Below, piece after piece: positions 23,298 through 31,496 of a DNA stretch of 64,000 nucleotides (positions are counted from its first letter, which is position 1; every line of letters begins with the position of its first letter). A program made the position numbers and the translations under genes. The notes beneath the pieces are model-generated. The model was not told the DNA's origin, searched no databases, and saw nothing but the letters and a program-made list of their open reading frames with translations. The stretch is from DATBLE01 sp963764565. Its GTDB lineage: Bacteria > Actinomycetota > Thermoleophilia > Gaiellales > Gaiellaceae. The DNA lies in NCBI GenBank assembly GCA_963764565.1, contig CAVXTD010000027.1:1-64000 (forward strand). Reading direction: 5' to 3'.

Positions 23298-23777
23298 GTG
23301 GAGCTCGAGCCGGGAGCCGATCTCAGGGAGCTGATGCGTCGCTTCCCGCACGGCGTGGCCGTGCTCACGGTCGACGCCGAGGGCGAGCGGCTCGGCCTGA
23401 CCGTCGGCTCGCTCGTCTCGCTCTCGCTCGATCCGCCCCTGGTCGGCGTCGCGATCGGCCGGCAGTCGGCGATGCACGAGCTGCTGCGTCGCGCCGGGGG
23501 CTTCGCGTTGAGCCTGCTTGCCGAGGGTCAGGAGTGGCTCGCGCAGCACTTCGCGCGCGGCGTGCCGCCGATCGCGCTCTGGCACGGGATCGCCAGCCGC
23601 GAGGGTGCCGCGGGAGCGCCGCTGCTCGTCGGTGCGCTCGGCTGGATCGAATGCCGGCTTGCCGCCGAGCACCCGACCGGCGACCACACCCTCTTCGTCG
23701 GCGAAGTGCTCTCGGTCGAGCTCGGCCAGCCGGCCCCTCCGCTCGTCCACGTCGAGTCGGGGTACCGCTCGTTGTGA
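23298..23777 (+). CDS. Flavin reductase-like FMN-binding protein
   Basis: This 159-residue protein reads LRELMRRFPHGVAVLTVDAE, RLGLTVGSLVSLSLDPPLVG, QSAMHELLRRAGGFALSLLA and WIECRLAAEHPTGDHTLFVG. This is the split-barrel flavin reductase domain (PF01613) order: fphGVavvT, TvsSf.slS.dPPl, f.vnvL, H.l.iGeV. Such proteins reduce FMN/FAD with NAD(P)H or serve as the reductase part of two-component monooxygenases. GTG 23298 follows the previous stop by two bases. Confidence 0.88.
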   Translation: MELEPGADLRELMRRFPHGVAVLTVDAEGERLGLTVGSLVSLSLDPPLVGVAIGRQSAMHELLRRAGGFALSLLAEGQEWLAQHFARGVPPIALWHGIASREGAAGAPLLVGALGWIECRLAAEHPTGDHTLFVGEVLSVELGQPAPPLVHVESGYRSL

Positions 23778-23858
23778 GCGTAGGCTTGACGGAGCTCACA
23801 GCCGGCGTAGGCTCGACGGAGTCGGCCATGAGCGGGGAATGAGCGTAGGCTGACGGAG
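23778..23858 (+). repeat. Three imperfect 17-bp repeats before the HAD gene
   Basis: GCGTAGGCTTGACGGAG (23778), GCGTAGGCTCGACGGAG (23805) and GCGTAGGCTGACGGAG (23843, one base shorter) occur in tandem. The third runs into the HAD coding frame. The first copy contains TTG ACG GAG, the start one would expect for that gene. Confidence 0.65.
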
Positions 23859-24506
23859 ATCGACGCGGTCGTCTTCGACCTCGACGGCGTGCTGATCCAG
23901 ACCGAGGAGATCTGGGACGACGTGCGCGAGACGCTGGCGCGCGAGCGCGGCGGCCGCTACGACGCCGAGGCGCAGCGCGCGATGATGGGGATGAGCTCGC
24001 CCGAGTGGTCGCGCTACATGCACGAGCACGTCGGCCTGCCGGAGTCGCCTGACGAGATCGCTGCGGAGGTGGTCGAGCGGATGCAGGCGCGGTACCGCGA
24101 GCATCTGCCGCTGATCGACGGCGCCGTGGCCGCGGTCGAGCGGCTCGCCGCCCGGTGGCCGCTCGGGGTCGCCTCGTCGGCGAACCGCGAGCTGATCGAC
24201 CTCGTGCTGGAGCTCTCGGGGCTCGCGCGCGTCTTCCAGGCGACGGTCTCGTCGGAGGAGGTCGCGCGCGGCAAGCCGGCCCCGGACGTGTACGTCGAGG
24301 CCTGCCGGCGGCTCGGGGTCGGGCCGTCGCATGCCGCGGCGGTCGAGGACTCGCACGCCGGGATCGGCTCCGCCAAGGCGGCAGGAATGCGGGTGATCGC
24401 GATCCCGAACCCGTCGTTCCCACCCGGTGACGAGGCGCTTTCCCAAGCCGACGTCGTGCTCGAATCGCTCGCCGACCTGACTCCGCGCGCAGTAGAGTGG
24501 TCGTGA
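23850..24506 (+). CDS. HAD-superfamily phosphatase
   Basis: The protein has the HAD motifs in order: I, VVFDLDGVLIQTEE; cap domain with ARERGGRYDAEAQRAMMGMS; II, LGVASSANRELIDLVL; III, ARGKPAPDVYVEACRRLG; and IV, AAAVEDSHAGIGSAKAAGM. It is a phosphoglycolate-phosphatase/beta-phosphoglucomutase-like enzyme with a C1 cap; the substrate is open. No ordinary start codon lies between the upstream stop and motif I. CTG 23850, or a TTG lost by one base in the third repeat (compare the first repeat), is the likely start. Its stop overlaps the next ATG (TGATG). Confidence 0.85.
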   Translation: MTEIDAVVFDLDGVLIQTEEIWDDVRETLARERGGRYDAEAQRAMMGMSSPEWSRYMHEHVGLPESPDEIAAEVVERMQARYREHLPLIDGAVAAVERLAARWPLGVASSANRELIDLVLELSGLARVFQATVSSEEVARGKPAPDVYVEACRRLGVGPSHAAAVEDSHAGIGSAKAAGMRVIAIPNPSFPPGDEALSQADVVLESLADLTPRAVEWS

Positions 24507-24907
24507 TGCGCATCCTTCTCTGCACTGCTGTCGCAGCCGCCGTCGCTGCGGGCTCCGCGATCGGAGCCGCCCCGATTGCCAAGCGGACTCCGGCGGGCAC
24601 CCTGAAGGCGGAGATCGCCGCGTTCAACGTGAAGAACTACGTGGGCGCCTACTCGGCGTACACCGCCCGCTTCAAAGCGAGCTGCCCCTACGCCACGTTC
24701 AAGAAGCACCTGGCCGCCCAGAGGGCCCAGGTCCCGAGTCCGCTCTCGGTCAAGGTGACCCGCGTCCGGACCGCGGGCGCGAAGGCCTTCCTCGGCTACA
24801 ACGTGCTCCTCAACGGCCAGGTCGTCGCCACCGTCAAGCCGATCGACGTGTTCGTCCGGATCAAGGGCCTCTGGTACGACGAGGTCGACTCGCAGACCAC
24901 CTGCTAG
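24506..24907 (+). CDS. Small secreted protein of unknown family
   Basis: The protein is 133 residues. The signal peptide is MRILLCTAVAAAVAAGSAIG. The mature part has LKAEIAAFNVKNYVGAYSAY, SCPYATFKKHLAAQRAQ, VKVTRVRTAGAKAFLGYNVL and LWYDEVDSQTTC. The pattern (helical start, then curved sheet, two cysteines) resembles NTF2-like lumicin-type secreted proteins, but that is a fold guess. It is coupled to the HAD gene by TGATG, and its end overlaps the convergent fabF by four bases. Confidence 0.65.
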   Translation: MRILLCTAVAAAVAAGSAIGAAPIAKRTPAGTLKAEIAAFNVKNYVGAYSAYTARFKASCPYATFKKHLAAQRAQVPSPLSVKVTRVRTAGAKAFLGYNVLLNGQVVATVKPIDVFVRIKGLWYDEVDSQTTC

Positions 24908-26136
24908 CCGACCCGGCCGAAGAGGACGCACCCGTTGTGGCCGCCGAGGCCCATCGCGTTCGAGAGCGCGACCTCCACCTGCACGCGGCGGGCCTCGTTC
25001 GGGACGTAGTCGAGATCGCACTCCGGGTCGGGCGTCTCGTAGTTCATCGTCGGCGGCAGGACGCCCTCGTGGATGGCGAGGACGCACATCATCGCCTCGA
25101 CCGCGCCCGCCGCCCCGAAGCAGTGGCCGGTCACCGACTTGGTCGACGAGACGGCCAGGCGGTAGGCGTGATCGCCGAAGACCTCCTTGATCGCGCGCGT
25201 CTCCGCCAGGTCGCCGAGCGGCGTCGACGTGCCGTGCGCGTTGATGTAGCCGACGCGCTCGGGCTCGACCCCCGCGCGCTCGAGCGCGGCACGCATCATC
25301 TCGACCACGCCGACCGACTCCGGATCGGGCTGAGCGAGGTGATGGGCGTCGTTGGACGCGCCGTACCCCAGAACCTCCGCGTAGATCGTGGCGCCGCGGG
25401 CCCGGGCCGCCTCGAGCTCCTCCAGCACGAGCACGCACGCTCCCTCGCCCATGACGAAGCCGGCACGGGTCAGGTCGAACGGCCGTGACGCCCGCGGCGG
25501 GTACGCGTCCTCCGCGGCGAGCCCGCGCATCGCGCAGAACCCGGCGAGGATCAGCGGCGTCAGGCAGGCCTCGCTGCCTCCGGCGAGGACAGCGTCGGCA
25601 GCGCCTCGGCGGATCACCTCGGCCGCTTCGCCGATCGCGGTCGAACCCGTTGCGCACGCCGACACGGGCGCGTAGTTCGGTCCGCGGAGGCCGAGCGAGA
25701 TCGCGATCTGCCCGCTCGCCGCGTCCACGAGCACGCTCGGGATGAAGTACGGCGAGACGCGATCGGGGCCGCGCTCGAGGAGGGTCGCGTGCTGGTCGGC
25801 AATCCCGGCGATCCCGCCGATCGCCGAGCCGAAGAGCACGCCGATGCGCGACGGCTCGTACGCGCCGTCGAGCGACGCGTCCGCCGCCGCCTCGACCGCA
25901 GCCGCGACGCTGAGGACGACGTAGCGGTCGAGCCGCCGCGCCTCCTTCGGGCCGACCACCGACGCCGGGTCGAAGCCCTTCACCTCGGCGGCGATCCGGA
26001 CCGGATAGCCGCTCGTGTCGAAGGTGCTGATGAAGTCGATCCCGCTGCGACCCGCGACGGCGGCTTCCCAGGTCGAGCGCCAGTCGTTGCCGAGCGGGGT
26101 GACCGCTCCGAGTCCGGTGACGACGACTCTCCGCAT
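24904..26136 (-). CDS. fabF: Beta-ketoacyl-ACP synthase II
   Basis: This 410-residue KAS II reads MRRVVVTGLGAVTPLGNDWR at the N-terminus. The catalytic Cys is in PVSACATGSTAIGEA, the catalytic His residues in GYINAHGTSTPLGDLAET and TKSVTGHCFGAAGAVEAM, and the tail is NAMGLGGHNGCVLFGRV. It condenses malonyl-ACP with acyl-ACP in fatty-acid elongation. The full-length match and intact frame make this secure. It stands apart from other fab genes here, with a 31-bp divergent gap to the ligase gene. Confidence 0.95.
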   Translation of the reverse strand: MRRVVVTGLGAVTPLGNDWRSTWEAAVAGRSGIDFISTFDTSGYPVRIAAEVKGFDPASVVGPKEARRLDRYVVLSVAAAVEAAADASLDGAYEPSRIGVLFGSAIGGIAGIADQHATLLERGPDRVSPYFIPSVLVDAASGQIAISLGLRGPNYAPVSACATGSTAIGEAAEVIRRGAADAVLAGGSEACLTPLILAGFCAMRGLAAEDAYPPRASRPFDLTRAGFVMGEGACVLVLEELEAARARGATIYAEVLGYGASNDAHHLAQPDPESVGVVEMMRAALERAGVEPERVGYINAHGTSTPLGDLAETRAIKEVFGDHAYRLAVSSTKSVTGHCFGAAGAVEAMMCVLAIHEGVLPPTMNYETPDPECDLDYVPNEARRVQVEVALSNAMGLGGHNGCVLFGRVG

Positions 26137-26167
26137 CGGCAGGAGACTAGAGGCTAGCCTCCCCGGC

Positions 26168-27193
26168 GTGCCCGGGAAGAACGTGCCCTTTCCGCCGATG
26201 GAGGCCGAGCTCGTTCGCGAGCTTCCGGAAGGCGACGGCTGGCAGTACGAGCCGAAGTGGGACGGCTTTCGCGGCGTGCTCGAGAACGACGGCGGCGAGC
26301 TCGCGCTCTGGAGCCGCAACGGCCGGCCGCTGCTGCGCTACTTCCCCGAGCTGCGGCCGCTTGGCGACCTGCTTCCGCCGCACTCGGCGCTGGACGGCGA
26401 GATCGTGATCGAGCGGGGCGGTCGCCTCGACTTCGACTCGATGCAGATGCGCCTGCATCCGGCCGAGAGCCGCGTCCGCAAGCTCTCCGCCGAGATCCCC
26501 GCGCAGTTCGTCGCGTTCGACGTCCTGCTCTGGAAGCGCAAGGCGTGGCACCGGGACCCGCTCGAGGAGCGCCGCGCGTTCCTGGAGACGCTGCCGCTTA
26601 CCGTCTCCCCGGCGACGACCGACGCAGGACGGGCGCAGGCGTGGCTGGAGGATCTGGACGCAGCCGGGCTCGACGGTGTAATCGCCAAGCGGCTCGGGCT
26701 GCCGTACCTGCCGGGCTCCCGCGACGGCGTCGTCAAGGTGAAGGCGCACAAGACGGCGGACTGCGTCGTCGTCGGCGTCCGCTGGAAGGCCAAGCCGACC
26801 ACGCTCGCGACGCTCCTGCTCGGCCTCTATGCCGAGCGAGGCCGGCTCGACTATGTCGGCTCGTGCGCGGTCGCCGCCGGCCGGCACGACGAGATCCTGA
26901 AGCGGCTGAAGCCGCTGCTGAAGGGCGCGCCCGACCGTGGGTTCTCGGAGCCGAACCGGTGGGGGAGCGGCGAGCTCGCCGAGTCGGCGGTCCGGCCCGA
27001 GCTCGTCGTCGAGGTGCGCTACGACAAGGTCCAGGGCAACCGCTTCCGCCACGGGACACGGCTGATCCGCTTCCGTGACGACAAGGAGCCGAAGCAGTGC
27101 ACGTGGCGCGAGGTGCGCCCGCCCGCCCGCGCCGACGACCTCACGGTGTCGGAGCTTCTAGGCCGAGCGGCTCGAAGCGCGAAGCGAGGCTGA
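26168..27193 (+). CDS. ATP-dependent DNA ligase (NHEJ type)
   Basis: The protein is 341 residues. The nucleotidyltransferase motif I EPKWDGFRG carries the AMP-accepting lysine. ALDGEIVIE (motif III), FVAFDVLLW (IIIa), LDGVIAKRL (IV) and VVKVKAHKTADCVVVG (V) follow, with an OB-fold C-terminus (RPELVVEVRYDKVQGNRFRH). It seals nicks and ends in non-homologous end joining and in LigC-like backup repair. It is a stand-alone ligase; the polymerase module that is fused in LigD is a separate convergent gene whose end overlaps by 53 bp. No ku gene is in the window. Confidence 0.92.
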   Translation: MPGKNVPFPPMEAELVRELPEGDGWQYEPKWDGFRGVLENDGGELALWSRNGRPLLRYFPELRPLGDLLPPHSALDGEIVIERGGRLDFDSMQMRLHPAESRVRKLSAEIPAQFVAFDVLLWKRKAWHRDPLEERRAFLETLPLTVSPATTDAGRAQAWLEDLDAAGLDGVIAKRLGLPYLPGSRDGVVKVKAHKTADCVVVGVRWKAKPTTLATLLLGLYAERGRLDYVGSCAVAAGRHDEILKRLKPLLKGAPDRGFSEPNRWGSGELAESAVRPELVVEVRYDKVQGNRFRHGTRLIRFRDDKEPKQCTWREVRPPARADDLTVSELLGRAARSAKRG

Positions 27194-28046
27194 CCTTTCT
27201 CCGCCACATCCCCGCGGTCAGGTCGCCGACGGCGTCGATCCGCTTGCGCATCGTCCGGAGGGTGAAGCGCGACGGATCGCAGCGCGGTACCTCCTCCCAG
27301 CGCAGCGGCGCCGAGGCGCGCGCGTCCGGAGTCGGCCGGATCGAGTAGGCCGAGGCGATCGTCCGGTCGCGCGCGTTCTGCCCGTAGTCGACGAAGACGC
27401 CGAGGCGGTCGGCGACCTTCCAGGTCGTCGTGGCGATTCGCTGGTCGTCGATGCGCCGCTCGACCTCCCTCGCCAGCGCCTTCGCGAAGTCGCGGACGTG
27501 GGGGAACTCGAGCTCGGGTTTGATCGGTGCGAGGATGTGCAGGCCGGTCGCGCCCGAGGTCTTCGGGTAGCTGACGAGCCCGAGCTCGTCCATCACCTCC
27601 TTGACGACCATCGCGATCTCACGCACATGCGACCACGGGTTTCCCTCGCTCGGGTCGAGGTCGATGAGCAGGTAGTCGGGCCGCTCGACGTCGTCCACCC
27701 GCGAATGCCAGGTGTGCAGCTCGATGCAGCCCAGGTTGGCGATCCAGGCAAGGCCGGCCGCGTCGTCGACAACGGGGAAGTCGGCCGACCGCCCGCTAGG
27801 GAACCGGATGCGTACGGTGTCGAGCCACTCGGGGTGGGGCTCCGGAACGCGCTTCTGGTAGAAGAAGAACCCGTCCACCCCGTCCGGGTAGCGCTTCATC
27901 TGCATGGGTCGTCGGGAGACCGCACGTAGCGCATACGGCGCCATATCGGCGTAGTAGTGGATCAGGTCGCCCTTCGTCAGGCCCGACTCGGGGAAGAACA
28001 CCTTGTCGAGGTTGGTGAGCCTGACCTCCCGGTTGCCTATGCGCAC
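27141..28046 (-). CDS. LigD-type NHEJ polymerase (PrimPol) domain protein
   Basis: This 301-residue stand-alone polymerase domain reads VRLTNLDKVFFPESGLTKGD, YYADMAPYALRAVSRRPMQM, RYPDGVDGFFFYQKRVPEPH, WIANLGCIELHTWHSRVDD, and the catalytic acidic motif DYLLIDLDPSEG with SYPKTSGATGLHILAPI. It adds ribonucleotides and deoxynucleotides at broken ends together with Ku and the ligase. A broken N-terminal copy of the same family lies at 37658-37750. Confidence 0.93.
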   Translation of the reverse strand: MRIGNREVRLTNLDKVFFPESGLTKGDLIHYYADMAPYALRAVSRRPMQMKRYPDGVDGFFFYQKRVPEPHPEWLDTVRIRFPSGRSADFPVVDDAAGLAWIANLGCIELHTWHSRVDDVERPDYLLIDLDPSEGNPWSHVREIAMVVKEVMDELGLVSYPKTSGATGLHILAPIKPELEFPHVRDFAKALAREVERRIDDQRIATTTWKVADRLGVFVDYGQNARDRTIASAYSIRPTPDARASAPLRWEEVPRCDPSRFTLRTMRKRIDAVGDLTAGMWRRKVSLASRFEPLGLEAPTP

Positions 28047-28215
28047 CGAGGAAGCGTCTCATAGACGGGCTCCGGTCAGCCCTACCCGGCCCCCTCGACA
28101 TGCTTGCTCGACGTGTACATGTGCACCGGTCTCCCTGGGGCAGGCGGGAAGAGTGCGACTACTTCCTTCAAGCGCGGGGGTTCCCCGTCGTCATCTCGGT
28201 GAAAGGCGACGGTGG

Positions 28216-29493
28216 TTAGAGGTGGAAGCGGTAGAGGTGGACGTCGTGGGGGGCGAACCAGTCGCGGAAGCCGCCGTTTGTGACGCGGACGGAGCGGAAG
28301 GTTTGTTTGCCGGCGCCGATCGGGGGCGGGAGCGGTGCTTGGACGTATTCGAACAGGACTTGGCCGCCGCTGATCGGGGTGCCGTCGTCTTTGTCGGGTA
28401 GCCCGCTGATGGTGACGCGGCTGACGCTGCCGCCGCATCGGAGGACGATCAGGTAGAGGAAGCTGCCGTCTTGGCGGGCGGCGACCTCGATGTCCTGCGC
28501 GCTGGCGCTGATCTTCGCTTTCGCCGCGGGGGCGAGCAGGAGTGGTTGGACGGAGTCTGAGGTCAGCTCCTGGATGAGCGGCCGGAGGACGAGTTCCCAG
28601 AAGCGCCAGTTCCAGCCCGCTTTCGCGTCTGCGGGGCCGGCGATCTGGGTCAGGTGGCCGCCGAAGAACATCAGCCCGCAGGCGCCGTTAGCGATCGCCT
28701 GGTAGGCCATGAACCGCTCCTCGTGCAGGGTGGGAAATCGCGGTACCGCCTGCGGGGTCTTCGCGGCGCGAGCGGTGCCGGTCCAAGCGATCTGCAGCGT
28801 CGTCCAGACCGGCTTGCCACCAGCAGCCTCGACCATCTTCCGGGTGATGTCACCGACAACGCTGATGTCGCGGTTGGGGAGGTCGGAGTGCCCGCCGGGC
28901 GGGTAGGCGATCGGGAAGATGTCCGCACCGGTGATATCGAAGGCGGGACGGTAGGAGACGAGCTCAGCGACCGGGCTCCGCGGCGCCTGAATGATCACGA
29001 CCGGATGATCAGGGTCGAGCGCCCTCAGCCTCTTATACGCACGGACAAGACCGGCAGGACGGATCCAGCCTTGGCCGCGGAACGGGTTGCGCGGCTCGTC
29101 GATCCCCTTGTAGACGCCCAACCCCGGATGCCCCTTGAACGCCTTGACGACCTTCGTCAGCAGCTGCTCCTTGACCGAAGGCGGCTGCCCCGCCACCGGC
29201 GCGGGCAGATCAGGCAGATCACCCAGATACAGCCAGCAATGCAGACCCAAGGCCGCGGCCGCGTCCTCAACCGCCCGCTCGGCGGCGATCTCCACGTCGA
29301 TCTGCCCCGCACTCCAGTGCCCCCGGCCGGTACGAAGCACGCTCACACCAGCATCGGCGACCTCCTTCAACCCCTCCTTGCCACTGGGCGCCTTCTTCCC
29401 AACAGGCGGCGGGTTCGACAACCCAAGCGGAAACAGCTTCCGCCCACCGACCACCAGCACACCCGTCGCCCGATCGACCGCGACCCTACTCAT
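28216..29493 (-). CDS. TIM-barrel glycoside-hydrolase-like protein
   Basis: This 425-residue protein reads VLVVGGRKLFPLGLSNPPPV, GHPGLGVYKGIDEPRNPF, LRALDPDHPVVIIQAPRS, FDITGADIFPIAYPPGG, PVWTTLQIAWTGTARAAKTP and YQAIANGACGLMFFGGHLTQ. The ordered beta-strand motifs, with an acid in GIDEPRNP and another after TGAD, fit a GH42/GH5-like (beta/alpha)8 barrel followed by a beta-sandwich. The exact family is not recognised. No signal peptide is seen from ATG 29493. It is a single gene, minus strand. Confidence 0.6.
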   Translation of the reverse strand: MSRVAVDRATGVLVVGGRKLFPLGLSNPPPVGKKAPSGKEGLKEVADAGVSVLRTGRGHWSAGQIDVEIAAERAVEDAAAALGLHCWLYLGDLPDLPAPVAGQPPSVKEQLLTKVVKAFKGHPGLGVYKGIDEPRNPFRGQGWIRPAGLVRAYKRLRALDPDHPVVIIQAPRSPVAELVSYRPAFDITGADIFPIAYPPGGHSDLPNRDISVVGDITRKMVEAAGGKPVWTTLQIAWTGTARAAKTPQAVPRFPTLHEERFMAYQAIANGACGLMFFGGHLTQIAGPADAKAGWNWRFWELVLRPLIQELTSDSVQPLLLAPAAKAKISASAQDIEVAARQDGSFLYLIVLRCGGSVSRVTISGLPDKDDGTPISGGQVLFEYVQAPLPPPIGAGKQTFRSVRVTNGGFRDWFAPHDVHLYRFHL

Positions 29494-29866
29494 CAACCCA
29501 CCGCATCACGCTTGACCCACCAACCGCCTGCGCCAACACCGCGCTCCGCCTTCAGCACGAACCTCGACCTCCTCCTGACCGAACACAAGTTGTACCACCC
29601 AACCTCAGACTCTCCCTGAACGGAATCCGGCTCGGAAACACGGCTCTGCCGCGCATGCCTGTTCGGAATCACGACGATTCCCGACCGCGGAACGTCGTCA
29701 CAGTCGGGTATGTCGGCGTTTCTGCGTGAGTTTGCGGAGCCGCATTTGAAGTAGACTCAGTTCACGCCAATGAAGCTCTGGCGGGGGGTCCAGGCCCCCG
29801 AACCGCCGTCCGACGGCTGATGGCTTCTACCCGCGCCGATCATGCGACGAGGGAGCCGTCGGGACG
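29494..29866. promoter_or_regulatory. Control region upstream of the Ehr operon with palindromes
   Basis: No gene was found in this 373-bp stretch. It holds GGAATC-N5-GATTCC (29665-29681), a G5/C5 hairpin (29784-29799) and a perfect 13-bp inverted repeat GCCGTC-C-GACGGC (29805-29817), the last about 50 nt before ATG 29867. TTGAAGTAGACTCAG near 29745 could hold promoter elements. Any regulator is unknown. Confidence 0.45.
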
Positions 29867-31495
29867 ATGCCGAAACTGAGCGATGGGCTGATACAGGTTC
29901 TTCAGGTGGGCACGATCCTGTTCGTGTCGCCGCTTGTGACGGGCGTGATCGCCCGCGCCGAAGCGATCGTCCAGATGCGCCACGGCCCGCGCCTCCTTCA
30001 GCCCTACTACGACATCGCCAAGCTCTTCCGCAAGGAGACAGTGCTTCCGGAGGGAGCCGGCTCCGTCTTCCGCGCGGCGCCGTACGTGGCGTTCGCCTGC
30101 TACTGCATGGTGCCGCTGCTGATTCCGGTGCTGACGAGCTTTCCGCCGCAGCCGGCATACATGGGCGACATCCTCGGCGGCGGCTTCATCCTCGGTCTCG
30201 CGAGCTATGCGGTTTCGCTGGCTGCGATCGACAGCGGCAGTCCCTACGCCCAGCTCGGATCGAGCCGCCTGCGGACATTCGGCGCTCTTGGAGAGCCGAC
30301 AATCCTCTTCGTCGTGTTCACGGTCGCGCTGATCACGCAGACCGACCTGCCCTACGTGTTCGCGGCGACGTTGAAGTCGTCGGCGGCGGAGATCGTGCGC
30401 CCGGCCCATCTTCTCGCCGCGGCGGCGTTCTTCATGGTCGTGCTCTCGGAGACCGGGCGGATCCCGACCGAAAACCACGGCGGGACGCTCGAGTTCGGGA
30501 TGATCGACGAGGGGAGGACGCTCGAGCACTCGGGACCGGGGTTTGGGCTGCTGCGCTGGGGATCGTCGATGAAGCAGATGATCCTCTACGTGATCCTCGC
30601 CGACGTGCTGCTCGTCCCCTGGGGACTCGCCGGCACGCACCGGCTCGACGACGTCCTCCTTGCCGTCGCGCTCCTGTTCGCAAAAGCGCTCGGGATCGGC
30701 GTGGCGATCGTCGTTATCGAGTCGTCGTTCGCGAAGCTTCGTCTCTACAAGATTCCCGAGTTCACCGTCTCGAGCTTCCTCCTTGCCGTGCTCGCGGTGA
30801 TCACGTTCGTCCTCCAGCGTGACTACGGGGAGACGCGCCTGACCGTCTTTGCCGGCATCGCCACCGTCGCGGCCGTGGTCGTCTTGCTGCTCGAATTCAT
30901 GCTCCTGCGCTCGCAGGACGTGTGGGAGCAGCTTCGCCTCTACGGGATCGGCTCGGCGGCGATCGCGGTGGTCGCATTCGCTGCGGCCGCAAAGACGGGC
31001 AACTCCGACCTCTACGTGATCGGAGCCATCACGATCGCCTTCAAGACGTTGCTCGTGCCGGTCGCGGTGGGAGCGATCATCCGTAACCTCGACGTCCCGA
31101 CACGCGTGCCCTCGATCGTCCGTGTGCCGACCGCGATCCTGCTCGGAATCGTTCTGACCGCCTTCGCGCTCCTCGCCGTCTCCCAGCTGAAGGTCAGCGG
31201 TGACGGGGTGCTGCCGCTCCCGGCGCTCGGGATCGCCGTCGCGATCATCGCCGTCGCGTTCCTGCTGATGATCCTTCGACCGTACGCTCCCTCGCAGCTG
31301 ATCGGATTCCTGGTGCTCGAGAACGGCGCCACGCTCGCCGCGCTCGTGATCGCGCCCGGCCTGCCTCTGATCCTCGCCCTACTGCTCCTGTTCGATGTCT
31401 TCTTCGGCCTGCTCGTGTTCGTGCTCCTCGTCCAGTACTTCGGCGTCCAGCGCACCGCCGTCACCACCGACGTCCTCGACCGGCTCAGAGGCTGA
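29867..31495 (+). CDS. Ehr complex membrane subunit: HycD/NuoH-like fused to HyfE/NuoK-like
   Basis: This 542-residue polytopic protein is a fusion. Residues 1-~310 are HycD/NuoH-like: IARAEAIVQMRHGPRLLQPY, YDIAKLFRKE, SETGRIPTENHGGTLEFGMI and SSFAKLRLYKIPEF. Residues ~320-542 are HyfE-like, with six or more helices: GETRLTVFAGIATVAAVVVL to PSQLIGFLVLENGATLAALV. NuoH-type subunits couple the peripheral arm to the ion-pumping arm. The two parts are separate genes in the mycobacterial homologous locus (Rv0084/Rv0085, from memory). The frame is uninterrupted and the hinge is well formed, so the fusion looks genuine. It is the first gene of the operon, two bases from the next. Confidence 0.85.
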   Translation: MPKLSDGLIQVLQVGTILFVSPLVTGVIARAEAIVQMRHGPRLLQPYYDIAKLFRKETVLPEGAGSVFRAAPYVAFACYCMVPLLIPVLTSFPPQPAYMGDILGGGFILGLASYAVSLAAIDSGSPYAQLGSSRLRTFGALGEPTILFVVFTVALITQTDLPYVFAATLKSSAAEIVRPAHLLAAAAFFMVVLSETGRIPTENHGGTLEFGMIDEGRTLEHSGPGFGLLRWGSSMKQMILYVILADVLLVPWGLAGTHRLDDVLLAVALLFAKALGIGVAIVVIESSFAKLRLYKIPEFTVSSFLLAVLAVITFVLQRDYGETRLTVFAGIATVAAVVVLLLEFMLLRSQDVWEQLRLYGIGSAAIAVVAFAAAAKTGNSDLYVIGAITIAFKTLLVPVAVGAIIRNLDVPTRVPSIVRVPTAILLGIVLTAFALLAVSQLKVSGDGVLPLPALGIAVAIIAVAFLLMILRPYAPSQLIGFLVLENGATLAALVIAPGLPLILALLLLFDVFFGLLVFVLLVQYFGVQRTAVTTDVLDRLRG

Positions 31496-31496
31496 C

